Source: Ancylobacter novellus (GTDB taxonomy: Bacteria > Pseudomonadota > Alphaproteobacteria > Rhizobiales > Methylopilaceae). From it: 64,000 nt of DNA. The position numbers and the translations under genes are program-made. Position 1 is the stretch's first letter. Each line of letters opens with the position of its first letter. The notes beneath the pieces were generated by a model. It did no database searches. It was not told the origin of the DNA and saw only the letters and a program-made list of their open reading frames with translations. Where the stretch lies: NCBI GenBank assembly GCA_003241695.1, contig QFPN01000006.1:1-64000 (forward strand). Direction: 5' to 3'. Positions 1 to 8,235 of the stretch are shown here, in pieces.

Positions 1-105
1 GCCCCGGCTTGTCCGGGGCGTCCATGGGAGCGCCCGACTCCGCATCTCGGGAGGTCCTGCACGGCGATGGATCCCCCGGACAAGCCGGGGGATGACGATG
101 TGATC
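1..105. repeat. Dispersed palindromic repeat, two inverted arms
   Basis: Two hairpins in inverted orientation: GCCCCGG-CTTGT-CCGGGGC at 1-19 and CCCCCGG-ACAAG-CCGGGGG at 73-91, each the approximate reverse complement of the other. The same style of element, ending in a GGATGACGA-like tail, recurs at 16083-16232 and 54465-54680. It is non-coding and resembles the REP-like intergenic palindromes common in Hyphomicrobiales. Confidence 0.7.
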
Positions 106-217
106 GGATGATCCCGCCCGGCCGGCCGCGCATACACGACTTCGGCTTCCCGCCGCGCCCGACGACCAAGTCGTCGATACCCGCGCAGAGCGTGGGCATG
201 ACGGGGGAGGCCGCGCG

Positions 218-613
218 TCAGATGAACCGGCCGCCGCGCTGCAGCACCTCGATCTTGTAGCCGTCCGGGTCGGAGATGAAGAAGAACCGCGCGAACGGCT
301 TGCCGTCGCGCTCCATGGTCTTCATCGGGTTGGGGACGAGGCCCGCTTCCGAAATCCGCGCATGCTCGGCCTCGAGGTCGTCGACCGAGAGCGCGAGATG
401 GCCGTAGCCGTCGCCGAGGTCGTAAGGAGCTGCGCGGCCGGCGTTCACCGTGAGTTCGAGCTCGAAGCCGGTCTCGGCGTTCCTCAGATAGATCAGCGTG
501 AAGCCGTCAAAGGGGTAGCGGTCCGCGACCGTCAGCCCGAAGGCCGTCTCATAGAAGGCGAGCGAGCGCGCCTCGTCGGTCACGCGGATCATGGAATGGA
601 TCATCTTGGCCAT
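218..613 (-). CDS. gloA: Lactoylglutathione lyase (glyoxalase I), VOC family
   Basis: A 131-residue single-domain vicinal-oxygen-chelate protein, the normal size for bacterial glyoxalase I, which isomerises the methylglyoxal-glutathione hemithioacetal to S-lactoylglutathione in the cytosol. Candidate metal ligands sit where the family expects them: H6, E53, H72 and E122, and the C-terminal FISDPDGYKIEV segment is typical. The ATG start is followed directly by the conserved MIHSMIRV strand, so little or no N-terminus is missing. It stands alone, divergent from the small gene at 689; an inverted repeat (653-666) lies in the gap between them. Other VOC enzymes cannot be excluded by sequence alone, but the ligand set and length fit GloA well. 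Confidence 0.88.
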   Translation of the reverse strand: MAKMIHSMIRVTDEARSLAFYETAFGLTVADRYPFDGFTLIYLRNAETGFELELTVNAGRAAPYDLGDGYGHLALSVDDLEAEHARISEAGLVPNPMKTMERDGKPFARFFFISDPDGYKIEVLQRGGRFI

Positions 614-652
614 GGGAGCACTGCTTTCCGTAAAGCGCCACAGACGGCGACG

Positions 653-666
653 GGCTAAAATTAGCC
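653..666. promoter_or_regulatory. Inverted repeat between divergent genes, possible operator
   Basis: GGCTAA-AA-TTAGCC, two perfect 6-base arms, lies in the 75-base gap between gloA (leftward) and the small membrane gene starting at 689. The position suits an operator for either gene. No regulator can be named, so this is inference from symmetry and location only. Confidence 0.35.
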
Positions 667-688
667 TTTAGCGCCTACAAAAGGCGTC

Positions 689-949
689 ATGAAACACATT
701 CGCTTTTGGGACAGACTGACTGCAGGTAGGACGCCGCGCCAAGTTTTCATAGCTGCGGCTTTCGTGTTGGTCGGCGTCGCCGTGATCCTTCACGTTTTGA
801 TCCTCGGTGAAGGCGATAGGCGCAATCCCACTGACCGGTTGCCGGAGCCGGGGTCGATATACGGTTTTCCGGACGATTGGCGATGCCAAGGAGGCAGATC
901 GGGCGGCGTCTGCGCGAAACAGCCCCTCGCTGATAAAGCCGTCCAATGA
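689..949 (+). CDS. Small predicted membrane protein, unknown function
   Basis: An 86-residue product with one strong hydrophobic segment at about residues 19-41, a basic N-terminus (KHIRFWDR, GRTPRQ) that predicts an N-in orientation, and a soluble tail rich in Pro, Gly and charged residues with two Cys (in WRCQGG and GVCAKQ). I recognise no family. The case for its being real is the ATG shortly after a plausible promoter gap, membrane-protein composition, and a terminator hairpin immediately after the stop. It could be secreted or membrane anchored. No ribosome-binding site of note is visible. Confidence 0.5.
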   Translation: MKHIRFWDRLTAGRTPRQVFIAAAFVLVGVAVILHVLILGEGDRRNPTDRLPEPGSIYGFPDDWRCQGGRSGGVCAKQPLADKAVQ

Positions 950-954
950 TCGAC

Positions 955-985
955 AAAAAAGCCCCGGCGTCTCCGCCGGGGCTTT
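955..985. terminator. Bidirectional Rho-independent terminator
   Basis: Nine-base perfect stem GCCCCGGCG (961-969) / CGCCGGGGC (974-982) with loop TCTC. Six A's precede it (955-960), giving six U's for leftward transcription, and TTT follows it. It sits between the convergent small membrane gene (stop 949) and the Bax-inhibitor gene (stop 1010) and probably ends both transcripts. Confidence 0.9.
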
Positions 986-1009
986 CCGTTTCGTTTAGTC
1001 CGGTTCAGG

Positions 1010-1783
1010 TCAGTTGCGGTTGCCGAACAGCGACAGCAGCATCGTGAACATGTTGATGAAGTCGAGGTAGAGCGACAGGGCGCCGAGAATGGCCTTGCGG
1101 CTCATCGTGCCGTCGTCGTCGAGCTCGTAGTACATCTCCTTGATGCGCTGCGTGTCGTAGGCGGTCAGGCCCGCGAAGATCAGCACGCCGAGCACCGACA
1201 CCACGAACTGCACCATGGTCGAGCCGATGAACAGGTTCACGAGGCTCGCGATGATGATGCCGAACAGGCCCATCACCAGGAACGAACCCATGCCCGACAG
1301 GTCGCGCTTGGTCGTGTAGCCGTAGAGGCTCAGCGCGCCGAAGGCCGCGGCGGTGATGAAGAACACCCGGCCGATCGACGCCCCGGTGTAGACGAGGAAG
1401 ATCGACGACAGCGATAGGCCCATCAGGGCCGCGAAGACGTAGAAGGCGATCTGGCCGCCGGCGGCGCTCATCTTGTGGATGCGCGCCGAGAGGAAGAACA
1501 CCATGCCGAGCGGGGCGAGCAGAACCACCCACTTGAGCGGGCTCGTGTAGAGCATCACGCCGAACTGCGTGAGGTGCATGCCGCGCGCGACCGCGCCGGT
1601 GGGCTCGGACGACACGGCGAGCATGAACGCGCCGATGGCGGCGAGGCCCGTGATCGCCAGGCCGAGCGACATGTAGTTGTAGACGCTCAGCATATACCGG
1701 CGGAGACCCTGGTCGATCTCCATGCCCGGCGCCGACGTCCGGCCGTAGGTCTGGCCGAAACCGTTGGGGTTGTAGTCCGACAT
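1010..1783 (-). CDS. Bax inhibitor-1/YccA family membrane protein
   Basis: A 257-residue polytopic inner-membrane protein with about seven hydrophobic helices from residue 30 to the end, a short Pro/Gly-rich cytosolic N-terminus, and the family pattern of two half-repeats around helices 1-3 and 4-6 (for example YVFAALMGLSLSSIF). The C-terminus shows the conserved YDTQRIKEM and SLYLDFINMF segments that mark the BI-1/YbhL family. These proteins are pH-dependent ion leak channels or FtsH-associated modulators; the physiological role here is unknown. It is a single-gene unit: the upstream gap faces the L,D-transpeptidase stop and the shared terminator lies downstream. The ATG start and length match the family. 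Confidence 0.92.
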   Translation of the reverse strand: MSDYNPNGFGQTYGRTSAPGMEIDQGLRRYMLSVYNYMSLGLAITGLAAIGAFMLAVSSEPTGAVARGMHLTQFGVMLYTSPLKWVVLLAPLGMVFFLSARIHKMSAAGGQIAFYVFAALMGLSLSSIFLVYTGASIGRVFFITAAAFGALSLYGYTTKRDLSGMGSFLVMGLFGIIIASLVNLFIGSTMVQFVVSVLGVLIFAGLTAYDTQRIKEMYYELDDDGTMSRKAILGALSLYLDFINMFTMLLSLFGNRN

Positions 1784-1941
1784 CTCTTGTCGTCCTTTTG
1801 GAACAGGTTCCCGTCAGGTCCGCCGATCGCGGCGGTCCTTTGGTCGATGACGATATGGGATCGCCCCCACTGCGCACAAGTTCGCGAGCGCCTTAAGGTT
1901 CTGACATCTTCGTCAGAAGCTTTGCGAGCCCGACCGGACGG

Positions 1942-2532
1942 TTAACGGCGGGCCTTCACCTTGCGCGGCGCGGGCGCGACGACGAGCGTCGTCGAAGCGC
2001 CGATCCGGCCGAGCAGGCGGCGCAGAACGGGGGCGGCGAGCGCCACGCAGCCGGCGGTCGGCGCAAAGCCCGGACGGGCCGCGTGCAGGAAGATCGCGCT
2101 GCCGCGTCCTGGCCGCGGAGGAGCGTCGTTCCAGCCGAGCTCGACCACCAGATCATAGAGCCCGTCGTCCCGCCACAGGGCCTCGTGAGACGCCGAAAAA
2201 GGCAACGAAACCAGCCTGTTGTAACGGGCATGGCCCGGCGCGTCGCACCACCCGTCGGTCGGCTTCGTGATCCTGACGCCGAGCCCGGTGGGCGGCCGCG
2301 GGCCGCGGTCCGCGCGCCGGTGCAGGCGGCGCATGGGAAGCGTCCCACGGGGGGTTCCGCCGTCGCCTTCTCGCTTCGTCGAGACCACGCCGGCGGGCCC
2401 GAGCGCGCAGGGAAAGATCGTCCCGCCGGCGGTCAGCCGACCCTTCGAACGGTCGTCCGTCCGGGGCCGGACGACGAGCCTGGCGAAGCGCTTTCGGAGC
2501 CGCTTCAGGGTCGGCGGCGGCTTGCGGCGCAT
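1942..2532 (-). CDS. L,D-transpeptidase (YkuD-type) family protein
   Basis: A 196-residue protein with a YkuD catalytic segment: H150 in IFLHAARPG and the Cys nucleophile C162 in TAGCVAL, preceded by the conserved strand that begins at LYDLVVELGWN. The family forms 3-3 or lipoprotein cross-links in peptidoglycan using an active-site Cys. The usual Ser/Thr-His-Gly-Cys motif reads T159-A160-G161-C162, a variant seen in the short rhizobial subgroup. The N-terminus is very basic (KRLRKRF) and has no clear cleavable signal peptide, so export is not evident. It is divergent from the response-regulator gene at 2627, with about 95 bases between the two ATGs. Confidence 0.82.
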   Translation of the reverse strand: MRRKPPPTLKRLRKRFARLVVRPRTDDRSKGRLTAGGTIFPCALGPAGVVSTKREGDGGTPRGTLPMRRLHRRADRGPRPPTGLGVRITKPTDGWCDAPGHARYNRLVSLPFSASHEALWRDDGLYDLVVELGWNDAPPRPGRGSAIFLHAARPGFAPTAGCVALAAPVLRRLLGRIGASTTLVVAPAPRKVKARR

Positions 2533-2626
2533 GGTTTTGAATTCCGATCCGCTTCTTGCCGAAGCGCAGGCGCCTGTCTACTTCACGACGGCCGGCGACG
2601 CAGCGCCGACCCCGAAGAGACGTGGA

Positions 2627-3313
2627 ATGGCAACCAAGCGCAAGATCCTTGTCGTCGAAGACGACGCCGACCTCCGCACCGAGCTCGTCGAGCAGCTCGA
2701 CCTTCACGACGAATTCGAGGCCGCGCAGGCGGGCGCGGCGCAGCCCGCCATCGTCCATGTGCGCGGCGACCATGTCGACCTCATCATCATGGACGTCGGC
2801 CTGCCCGACATGGACGGGCGCGAGGCCGTCCGGCTGATGCGCCGCGACGGCTATCGCGGGCCGGTCATCATGCTGACGGGCCAGGACTCGGACGCCGACA
2901 CGATTCTTGGCCTCGAGGCCGGGGCGAACGACTATGTGGCGAAGCCGGTGCGATTCGCGGTGCTGCTCGCCCGCATCCGCGCCCAGCTCCGCAGCCACGA
3001 GGCGAGCGAGGACGCGATCTTCACGATCGGGCCGTACACGTTCAAGCCCGGCGGCAAGATGCTTGTCACCGACAAGAACGCCAAGATCCGCCTGACCGAG
3101 AAGGAAACCGCGATCCTGCGGTTCCTCTATCGCGCGGGCTCGTCGGTCGTCGGACGCGAAACGCTTCTTCAGGAAGTCTGGGGTTATAATTCGGGCGTGA
3201 CCACGCACACGCTCGAGACCCACGTCTATCGCCTTCGTCAGAAGATCGAAGCCGACCCCTCGAACGCGCGACTGCTGGTCACGGAGGCCGGAGGCTATAA
3301 GCTCGTCCCATGA
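2627..3313 (+). CDS. OmpR/PhoB-type response regulator transcription factor
   Basis: A 228-residue two-domain regulator. The receiver domain (1-118) has the acidic pair E11/D12, phospho-acceptor D56 in IIMDVGLPD, T84 in VIMLTGQD and K107 in YVAKPV. The winged-helix DNA-binding domain (about 128-228) ends with THTLETHVYRLRQKIE and TEAGGYKLV, classic for the OmpR class. The ATG at 2627 is chosen because the receiver strand KILVVEDD begins six codons later; earlier in-frame starts only add unrelated antisense-like sequence. No histidine kinase is adjacent; the next gene is a cyclic-nucleotide-domain protein 36 bases downstream, likely in the same transcript. The regulon is not predictable. Confidence 0.92.
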   Translation: MATKRKILVVEDDADLRTELVEQLDLHDEFEAAQAGAAQPAIVHVRGDHVDLIIMDVGLPDMDGREAVRLMRRDGYRGPVIMLTGQDSDADTILGLEAGANDYVAKPVRFAVLLARIRAQLRSHEASEDAIFTIGPYTFKPGGKMLVTDKNAKIRLTEKETAILRFLYRAGSSVVGRETLLQEVWGYNSGVTTHTLETHVYRLRQKIEADPSNARLLVTEAGGYKLVP

Positions 3314-3349
3314 AGGGGCGGGCTTCGGCCAGTTGCGTAGCGGGGGCGC

Positions 3350-3793
3350 GTGGCGCTCGAGGAAGACATCAGGACGTTGAGCGAAACGCCGCTGCTCGAT
3401 CAACTCGGCCGCGACGCGCAACGATTGATCGCATTTTCGGCGGACCGCGTGCGGCTCGCCGAGGGAGACGTGCTGTTCCGCGAGGGCGAACGGTCGGATT
3501 GCGGCTATGTGATCGCGTCCGGCGCCCTGAGGCTTGACCGCGCCGCGGGCGGCGAACGGACGGTGGGACCCGCCACGCTCGTCGGCGAACTGGCGCTGGT
3601 CGCGGACGTCGCCCGTCCCGCGACCGCAACCGCCGCCGAGCCGACGGAATGCCTCCGGATCGCCCGTGACCAGTTCGCCCGGCTGTTCGACGAATATCCC
3701 GACCTCGCCCGCAACCTGCACGCCCGCCTCGCCGCGCGCGTGCAGGCGAACGTCGCGGAGCTGAAGTCGATCGAGGCTCTGCTGAGGCGCTGA
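3350..3793 (+). CDS. Cyclic nucleotide-binding domain protein without DNA-binding domain
   Basis: A 147-residue stand-alone cNMP-binding (cupin-like) domain: the RLAEGDVLFREGERSDCGYVI segment and the GELALVADVARPATATA segment match the Crp/PKA phosphate-binding cassette, where the family has Gly-Glu-x(2)-Leu...Arg-x-Ala. The C-terminus ends in a helical region (about 110-147) and there is no helix-turn-helix, so it is not a Crp-type repressor or activator by itself. It starts with GTG. Because it follows the response regulator by 36 bases it may be co-expressed and act as a sensor partner; that is inference. Related proteins in Hyphomicrobiales are annotated only by the domain. Confidence 0.85.
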   Translation: MALEEDIRTLSETPLLDQLGRDAQRLIAFSADRVRLAEGDVLFREGERSDCGYVIASGALRLDRAAGGERTVGPATLVGELALVADVARPATATAAEPTECLRIARDQFARLFDEYPDLARNLHARLAARVQANVAELKSIEALLRR

Positions 3794-3806
3794 GCGAGCC
3801 CTTCGA

Positions 3807-4775
3807 TCAGCGAATCGCGAACTGGATCATCAAGGTGCGCTGGACGGGCGAGAAATTGTCGTCCGACACGACGGTGAGCACCGTCCGGCCGTCGGCCGCG
3901 CGATGGGCCGAAATCCCCTCGAAATTGTCGATCCGCTGCACCAGGCTCGCCTCCATGAGGATCGCGCCGTCGAGCACGGCGTTCGGCGCGATCTCGTCGG
4001 CGCGCAACCGCCTGATTCTCACGGAAAGCGAGAAAGGCGGCTTGTAGCGGCGTTCGAGCAGGACGAGATCGCCGTCCGGCAGACGCGCGAGGTCGGTGGG
4101 CGAAAAATCGTTCGTGCGGGTGACCGAAAACGCGAACGGCGCCTTGCCGCCGATCACGAAGGCGCGGTTGTTTCCCGCTTCGTCCCTGAAGTTCTCGGCG
4201 ATCAGCGCGACGCCGCCGGCGCGGAGCCGCGCCATCGCCTCGTAACCGGCGTTCGACGGAGCCCGCGTCGCGATCGCCGGCAACGGCACGGCCTTGCCCG
4301 CGCCCTTCGGCCGACCGTCCGAGTCGAGTTCGTAGCGGGTGAGCCAGTGGACGCGCTCGGACGAAACCAGCGCGACGTTTCCTTCGATCTCCAGCGCTTC
4401 GGTGTCGAAGCCCTTGCGTCCGGACAGAGGCCTGCCGTCCCGGCCCGGAATCGGCGCGATCGTGACGCCGCTCAGCCCCTTCAGCTCCGAGCCTTCGTAG
4501 TCGACCGCGCCGGCGAACCAGTTTCCCCGATCGCTGATCGCGGTGAAGCGCGCCCCGTCCGCCGAAAGCCTGAGGCCGGACAGTCCGCCGAAATCGCGGT
4601 CGGGCGACTTCAGCTCGACGCCGCCGAGATAGGCGAGCGATCCGTAGTCCCCGCCGACCGGCGTGCGGAAGTCGAACGGGCCGATCGGCGTCGCGGTCAC
4701 CTCGATCGGGGTCTGGGCCGCCGCCGCGCCCGACAGCAGGACGGCGAGGCACAAGCTGGCGAGCAGCGTCCTCAC
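3807..4775 (-). CDS. Esterase-like activity of phytase family protein, exported
   Basis: A 322-residue protein beginning with a signal peptide (residues 1-21, hydrophobic core LLASLCLAVLLSG then AAAAQ). The rest is a predicted beta-propeller of the phytase-like esterase family: GGLSGLRLSADGARFTAISD near the N-terminus, DTEAL, NAGYEAMA and NFEGISA are the family signature blocks. Substrate is unknown; family members are named from weak similarity to phytase and should not be assumed to hydrolyse phytate. The GTG start overlaps the cobT stop as GTGA (4772-4775), so translation is probably coupled to cobT. Longer upstream reading-frame extensions run antisense-like across cobT and are rejected because the signal peptide begins exactly at this GTG. 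Confidence 0.85.
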   Translation of the reverse strand: MRTLLASLCLAVLLSGAAAAQTPIEVTATPIGPFDFRTPVGGDYGSLAYLGGVELKSPDRDFGGLSGLRLSADGARFTAISDRGNWFAGAVDYEGSELKGLSGVTIAPIPGRDGRPLSGRKGFDTEALEIEGNVALVSSERVHWLTRYELDSDGRPKGAGKAVPLPAIATRAPSNAGYEAMARLRAGGVALIAENFRDEAGNNRAFVIGGKAPFAFSVTRTNDFSPTDLARLPDGDLVLLERRYKPPFSLSVRIRRLRADEIAPNAVLDGAILMEASLVQRIDNFEGISAHRAADGRTVLTVVSDDNFSPVQRTLMIQFAIR

Positions 4776-6664
4776 GAATGCAGCCGCCGCCGGGTTTCGC
4801 GCGGCATGGGGGCGTCTTCGTCGAAGAGTTCCGCCAGCTTCTCCGTCATCACGCCGCCGAGTTCCTCGGCGTCCACGATGGTGACGGCGCGGCGGTAATA
4901 GCGCGTGACGTCGTGGCCGATGCCGATCGCGATCAGCTCGACGGGGGAACGCGTCTCGATCTCGTGGATCATCCGGCGCAGGTGCTTTTCGAGGAAGTTG
5001 CCGGGATTCACCGAGAGGGTGGAATCGTCGACCGGCGCGCCGTCCGAGATCACCATCAGGATGCGGCGCTGCTCGGGCCGGGCGAGCAGACGCTTGTGCG
5101 CCCAGTCGAGCGCCTCCCCGTCGATGTTCTCCTTGAGCAGCCCCTCGCGCATCATCAGGCCGAGATTCTTGCGCGTCCGCCGCCAGGGCGCGTCCGCAGC
5201 CTTGTAGACGATGTGACGCAGGTCGTTGAGCCGGCCCGGCGCCATCGGCTTGCCGGCGGCGAGCCACTTCTCGCGCGACTGGCCGCCCTTCCAGGCGCGG
5301 GTGGTGAAGCCGAGGATCTCGACCTTCACCCCGCAGCGCTCCAGCGTGCGCGCCAGAATGTCGGCGCAGGTCGCGGCGACCGTGATCGGGCGCCCGCGCA
5401 TGGAGCCGGAATTGTCGAGCAGCAGGGTGACCACCGTGTCGCGGAAGTCGGTGTCGCGCTCGCGCATGAAGGTGAGCGCGCTCATCGGATCGATGATGAT
5501 CCGCGACAGGCGCGCCGGGTCGAGCATGCCTTCCTCGAGATCGAAGTCCCAGGCGCGGCTCTGCTGGGCGAGAAGGCGGCGCTGCAGGCGGTTGGCGAGC
5601 CGCCCGACCACGCCCTGCAGGGCGTGGAGCTGCTTGTCGAGATAGGAGCGCAGCCGCGCGAGCTCTTCCGGATCGCAGAGATCCTCGGCGAGCGCCTCTT
5701 CGTCGAATTCCGTTGTGAAGGCCGCGTATTCGAGTTTCTCGCGGTCCTTGCGCGGGTCGTCGCGGGGCCGCCAGGGCTCTGTCGCCTCCTCGGCTTCGCC
5801 GAGTTCGTCCTCGTCCGGCGCGTCGGTCGGCGGCGCGTCGGCGGCCTCCATCTGCTCGGCGTCATCGTCATATTCGGCGGAGGATTCCGTCTCCGCCTCG
5901 TCGGCGCCGTCGCTCGCCTCGTCGGGCGCGTCGGAGGATTCGCCGTCCTGCGGCGGGGGCTGCTCCCCGTCGGACTCGCCGTCCTGCTCGTTCTGGTCGC
6001 GGTTGGCTGAAAACTCCTCGCCCATGTCGAGCGACGACAGCAGGTCGCGGATCGCATGCGCGTAGGCGTCCTGGTCCTCGAGAACCCTGTCGAGACGCGA
6101 CAGGTCGAGCCCGCCCTTCTCTTCGATCCACGGGCGCCAGAGATCGACGATCTTGCGCGCGGCCTCCGGCGGTTTCCGTCCCGTGAGCCGCTCGCGCACC
6201 ATCAGCGCGACCGCGTCGTGCAGCGGCGCGTCGGCGCGGTCGGTGATGTCGGCGTAGGGGCCGCGGAGGTAGCGGTCCTCCAGCATGGCGGCGAGGTTCT
6301 GGCCCGCGCCCGCCATCCTGCGGGAACCGATCGCCTCGACGCGCGCCTGCTCGACGGCGTCGAACACCGCGCGGGCCTCCGCGCCCTGCGGCGCGAGCCG
6401 GGCGTGGGTCGCCTGATCGTGGCAGGCGAGGCGCAGCGCCATCGAGTCGGCGTAGCCGCGCAGCACCGCGACGTCCTGCGACTCGAGACGGCGCGGCGGC
6501 TCGGGCAGCCGCGCCTTATTGCCCATCAGCGCCGGGCGCTCGGAGGCGAACGTCACCTCGACCTCGGGATCGCCCGCGATCGCGCGCAGGCACGCCCCGA
6601 TCGAGCGCTTCAGCGGCTCGGAAGGACTGGCGGCTTTCTCGCCGGGCTTGCGGTTGGAGATCAC
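4772..6664 (-). CDS. cobT: Cobaltochelatase subunit CobT
   Basis: A 630-residue subunit of the ATP-dependent aerobic cobaltochelatase (CobN-CobS-CobT) that inserts cobalt into hydrogenobyrinic acid a,c-diamide for vitamin B12. Visible parts: an N-terminal helical domain beginning RKPGEKAASPSEPLKRS, a long acidic linker at about 218-300 (runs of D/E), and a C-terminal von Willebrand A-like domain with a metal-ion site LLLDNSGSMRG near residues 410-420. The GTG start overlaps the DUF29 stop as GTGA (6661-6664); an 88-residue upstream extension is antisense-like and lies across the DUF29 gene. Length and architecture match rhizobial CobT. It is expressed with cobS and DUF29 upstream and the phytase-like gene downstream. 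Confidence 0.93.
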   Translation of the reverse strand: MISNRKPGEKAASPSEPLKRSIGACLRAIAGDPEVEVTFASERPALMGNKARLPEPPRRLESQDVAVLRGYADSMALRLACHDQATHARLAPQGAEARAVFDAVEQARVEAIGSRRMAGAGQNLAAMLEDRYLRGPYADITDRADAPLHDAVALMVRERLTGRKPPEAARKIVDLWRPWIEEKGGLDLSRLDRVLEDQDAYAHAIRDLLSSLDMGEEFSANRDQNEQDGESDGEQPPPQDGESSDAPDEASDGADEAETESSAEYDDDAEQMEAADAPPTDAPDEDELGEAEEATEPWRPRDDPRKDREKLEYAAFTTEFDEEALAEDLCDPEELARLRSYLDKQLHALQGVVGRLANRLQRRLLAQQSRAWDFDLEEGMLDPARLSRIIIDPMSALTFMRERDTDFRDTVVTLLLDNSGSMRGRPITVAATCADILARTLERCGVKVEILGFTTRAWKGGQSREKWLAAGKPMAPGRLNDLRHIVYKAADAPWRRTRKNLGLMMREGLLKENIDGEALDWAHKRLLARPEQRRILMVISDGAPVDDSTLSVNPGNFLEKHLRRMIHEIETRSPVELIAIGIGHDVTRYYRRAVTIVDAEELGGVMTEKLAELFDEDAPMPRETRRRLHS

Positions 6665-7140
6665 CGGGCGGCCGGCGCGCTGTCGGCGTCGAACGGGCGG
6701 CTCAGGATGTCGTCCCAGTCGTAGGGGCAGGTTTTGGGAAACTCGCTCTCGTGCAGATGCGTCTCGTCGGCCGCCCAGCGACGCGCGCTCGGGTAAGCGT
6801 CGCAGAGCATCTCCGCGAGGTGCTGTTTCAGACCAGGGTTCTTCTTCAGCACCTTCGCGTAACGGCTCCGCTGCTCCGCGATCGTGTAGACCCAGGACCG
6901 GGTGCGGAACTCGGGCTGTTGATCCCACTTGAGCATATGCATCACAAGCACGCGCAACGCGCTTTCGAGCTGAGCATATTCGCTGCCCCCCACGTCCCGC
7001 AGTTCCTCCGCGATGTTTTCGGCGTCGATCTCATCCAGACGACCGGCCTTGAGCAGAGCGATCTGCTCCTGCGCCCAGGTGTACAGGTCGGCTCCGTAGT
7101 CGGTCCTCGCCTTCGGCCGATCCTTGACCTTCGCCGTCAT
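6661..7140 (-). CDS. DUF29 domain-containing protein
   Basis: A 159-residue protein matching the DUF29 pattern throughout: YGADLYTWAQEQIALLKAGR, LDEIDAENIAEELRDVG, a helix VLVMHMLKWDQQP, then SWVYTIAEQR, and the ending ESEFPKTCPYDWDDILS. DUF29 proteins are small all-helical proteins of unknown function, abundant in cyanobacteria and scattered in alphaproteobacteria, often in many copies. Here it sits between cobS (25-base gap) and cobT (4-base GTGA overlap), so it is transcribed and probably translated with the chelatase genes. Most known cobS-cobT pairs lack such a gene, so this looks like an insertion of a module into the operon. No role in cobalamin synthesis is established. Confidence 0.88.
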   Translation of the reverse strand: MTAKVKDRPKARTDYGADLYTWAQEQIALLKAGRLDEIDAENIAEELRDVGGSEYAQLESALRVLVMHMLKWDQQPEFRTRSWVYTIAEQRSRYAKVLKKNPGLKQHLAEMLCDAYPSARRWAADETHLHESEFPKTCPYDWDDILSRPFDADSAPAAR

Positions 7141-7165
7141 CGCCCGCGCGCTCCTTCCGCGCTCG

Positions 7166-8161
7166 TCAGCTCATCACCACGTTGACCGCGCTCTCCGGCA
7201 GTTCCTTGCCGAAGCAGCGCTGGTAGAACTCGGCCACGAGGCTGCGCTCCAGCTCGTCGCATTTGTTGAGGAAGGTGAGCCGGAACGCGAAGCCGAGGTC
7301 GCCGAAGATGTCGGCGTTCTCGGCCCAGGTGATCACGGTGCGCGGGCTCATCACGGTCGACAGGTCGCCGTTGATGAAGGCCTGCCGCGTCAGGTCTGCG
7401 AGCCGCACCATCTTGGAGACGGTGTCGCGTCCGTCCTTCGCCTTCTTGTGGCTGGGCGACTTGGCCAGCACGATGTCCACCTCTTTGTCGTGGGCGAGGT
7501 AGTTCAGCGTGGTGACGATCGACCAGCGGTCCATCTGGCCCTGATTGATCTGCTGGGTGCCGTGATAGAGGCCCGACGTGTCGCCGAGGCCGACCGTGTT
7601 CGCGGTCGCGAACAGGCGGAACGCCGGGTGCGGGCGGATGACGCGCTTCTGATCGAGCAGGGTCAGCTTGCCCGACTGCTCCAGCACGCGCTGGATCACG
7701 AACATGACGTCCGGACGGCCGGCGTCGTATTCGTCGAACACCAGCGCGACGTTGTTCTGCAGCGCCCAGGGCAGGATGCCGTCGCGGAACTCGGTGACCT
7801 GCTGGCCGTCCTTGAGCACGATCGCGTCCTTGCCGATCAGGTCGATGCGGCTGACGTGGCTGTCGAGGTTCACGCGGATGCAGGGCCAGTTGAGGCGCGC
7901 CGCCACCTGCTCGATATGGGTCGATTTTCCGGTGCCGTGATACCCCGTCACCATCACGCGGCGATTGCGGCTGAAGCCCGCGAGGATCGCGAGCGTGGTG
8001 TCGTGGTCGAACAGGTAGTCCGGATCGAGGTCCGGCACCGCGCCCTTCGCCTCGCCGAAGGCCGGGACCTCGAGGTCGCTGTCGATCCCGAAAACCTGAC
8101 GGACCGACACCTTCATGTCGGGCAGCGCCGCTTCGGCGGACGGGGCGTCGAGCAGTGTCAT
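7166..8161 (-). CDS. cobS: Cobaltochelatase subunit CobS (AAA+ ATPase)
   Basis: A 331-residue MoxR-like AAA+ ATPase. The Walker A motif is GYHGTGKST (73-81) and Walker B is ALVFDEYDAG (about 139-148); sensor residues follow in RLFATANTVG. CobS forms the ring that powers cobalt insertion by CobN together with CobT. The N-terminal VSVRQVFGIDSDLEVP segment is characteristic of CobS rather than other MoxR ATPases. It is the first gene of a leftward operon cobS-DUF29-cobT-esterase; cobN is not in this window. No cobalamin riboswitch was recognised in the gap between cobS and the J-domain gene (8162-8235), though the gap is short. Confidence 0.95.
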   Translation of the reverse strand: MTLLDAPSAEAALPDMKVSVRQVFGIDSDLEVPAFGEAKGAVPDLDPDYLFDHDTTLAILAGFSRNRRVMVTGYHGTGKSTHIEQVAARLNWPCIRVNLDSHVSRIDLIGKDAIVLKDGQQVTEFRDGILPWALQNNVALVFDEYDAGRPDVMFVIQRVLEQSGKLTLLDQKRVIRPHPAFRLFATANTVGLGDTSGLYHGTQQINQGQMDRWSIVTTLNYLAHDKEVDIVLAKSPSHKKAKDGRDTVSKMVRLADLTRQAFINGDLSTVMSPRTVITWAENADIFGDLGFAFRLTFLNKCDELERSLVAEFYQRCFGKELPESAVNVVMS

Positions 8162-8235
8162 TGGACCTCCAGGCCGGACGGAGGGCCCGCGCGGCGGGGT
8201 CCGGCGGCGCGCGTTCCGCGCGCGGTTTGTGTCAG

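Noticed and set aside
8162..8235. Cobalamin riboswitch upstream of cobS
   Set aside because: The gap is too short for the roughly 200-base element and no B12-box-like sequence is visible.
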